From Deltaproteobacteria bacterium (lineage in GTDB: Bacteria > CG2-30-53-67), in NCBI GenBank assembly GCA_013151235.1, contig JAADIO010000058.1, positions 5,618 to 11,447 of the forward strand: a stretch of 5,830 bases of DNA. The letters run 5' to 3'. The notes under the pieces are model-generated. The model was given only the letters and a program-made list of their open reading frames with translations, was not told where the DNA came from and did not search any database. Made by a program: the position numbers and the translations under genes. Every line of letters starts with the position of its first letter. The stretch's first letter is position 1. Shown here piece by piece: positions 5,817 to 5,830 of this stretch.

Positions 5817-5830
5817 TCCAGAAAAATTTT

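Overview
This window looks like an ordinary chromosomal segment of a GC-moderate (roughly 55%), probably Gram-negative bacterium. Four complete protein genes fill almost all of it. The LonA type, the GalU type and the general protein style are reminiscent of Desulfobacterota/Nitrospirota-like lineages, but this taxonomic guess is an impression from reading the proteins and is weak. No phage, transposase, CRISPR, rRNA or tRNA is visible.

Layout from left to right. Positions 1-200 are a leader region with a compound inverted repeat of the dispersed 'CCGTTCG...CGAACGG' kind. It ends in a short T-run, so it may double as a terminator for a gene off the left edge. Next is thiL (thiamine-monophosphate kinase, + strand, TTG start with a strong ribosome-binding site). 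A 118-bp gap follows that carries the clearest sigma-70-type promoter of the window. It drives galU (UTP-glucose-1-phosphate uridylyltransferase, + strand) and, 57 bp further on, lon (ATP-dependent LonA protease, + strand). A LysR-family regulator lies on the - strand and converges on lon with only 22 bp between the two stop codons. Its own promoter and several dyads lie in the 138-bp region before the right edge, where a divergently transcribed target gene would be expected.

The genes serve different tasks: cofactor synthesis (ThiL makes thiamine diphosphate), envelope and polysaccharide precursor supply (GalU makes UDP-glucose), protein quality control (Lon), and an unidentified regulon (LysR). 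galU and lon probably share the promoter before galU, since no clear promoter is seen between them. I see no evidence that the four genes form one functional system.

I found no convincing undescribed system. The points most worth a second look are the 47-residue histone-H1-like Lys/Arg tail on Lon, with an A8 slippery tract inside it; a perfect 9-bp GC-rich hairpin in lon at the ATPase/protease domain junction; the compound repeat at the left; and the nested dyads upstream of the LysR gene.
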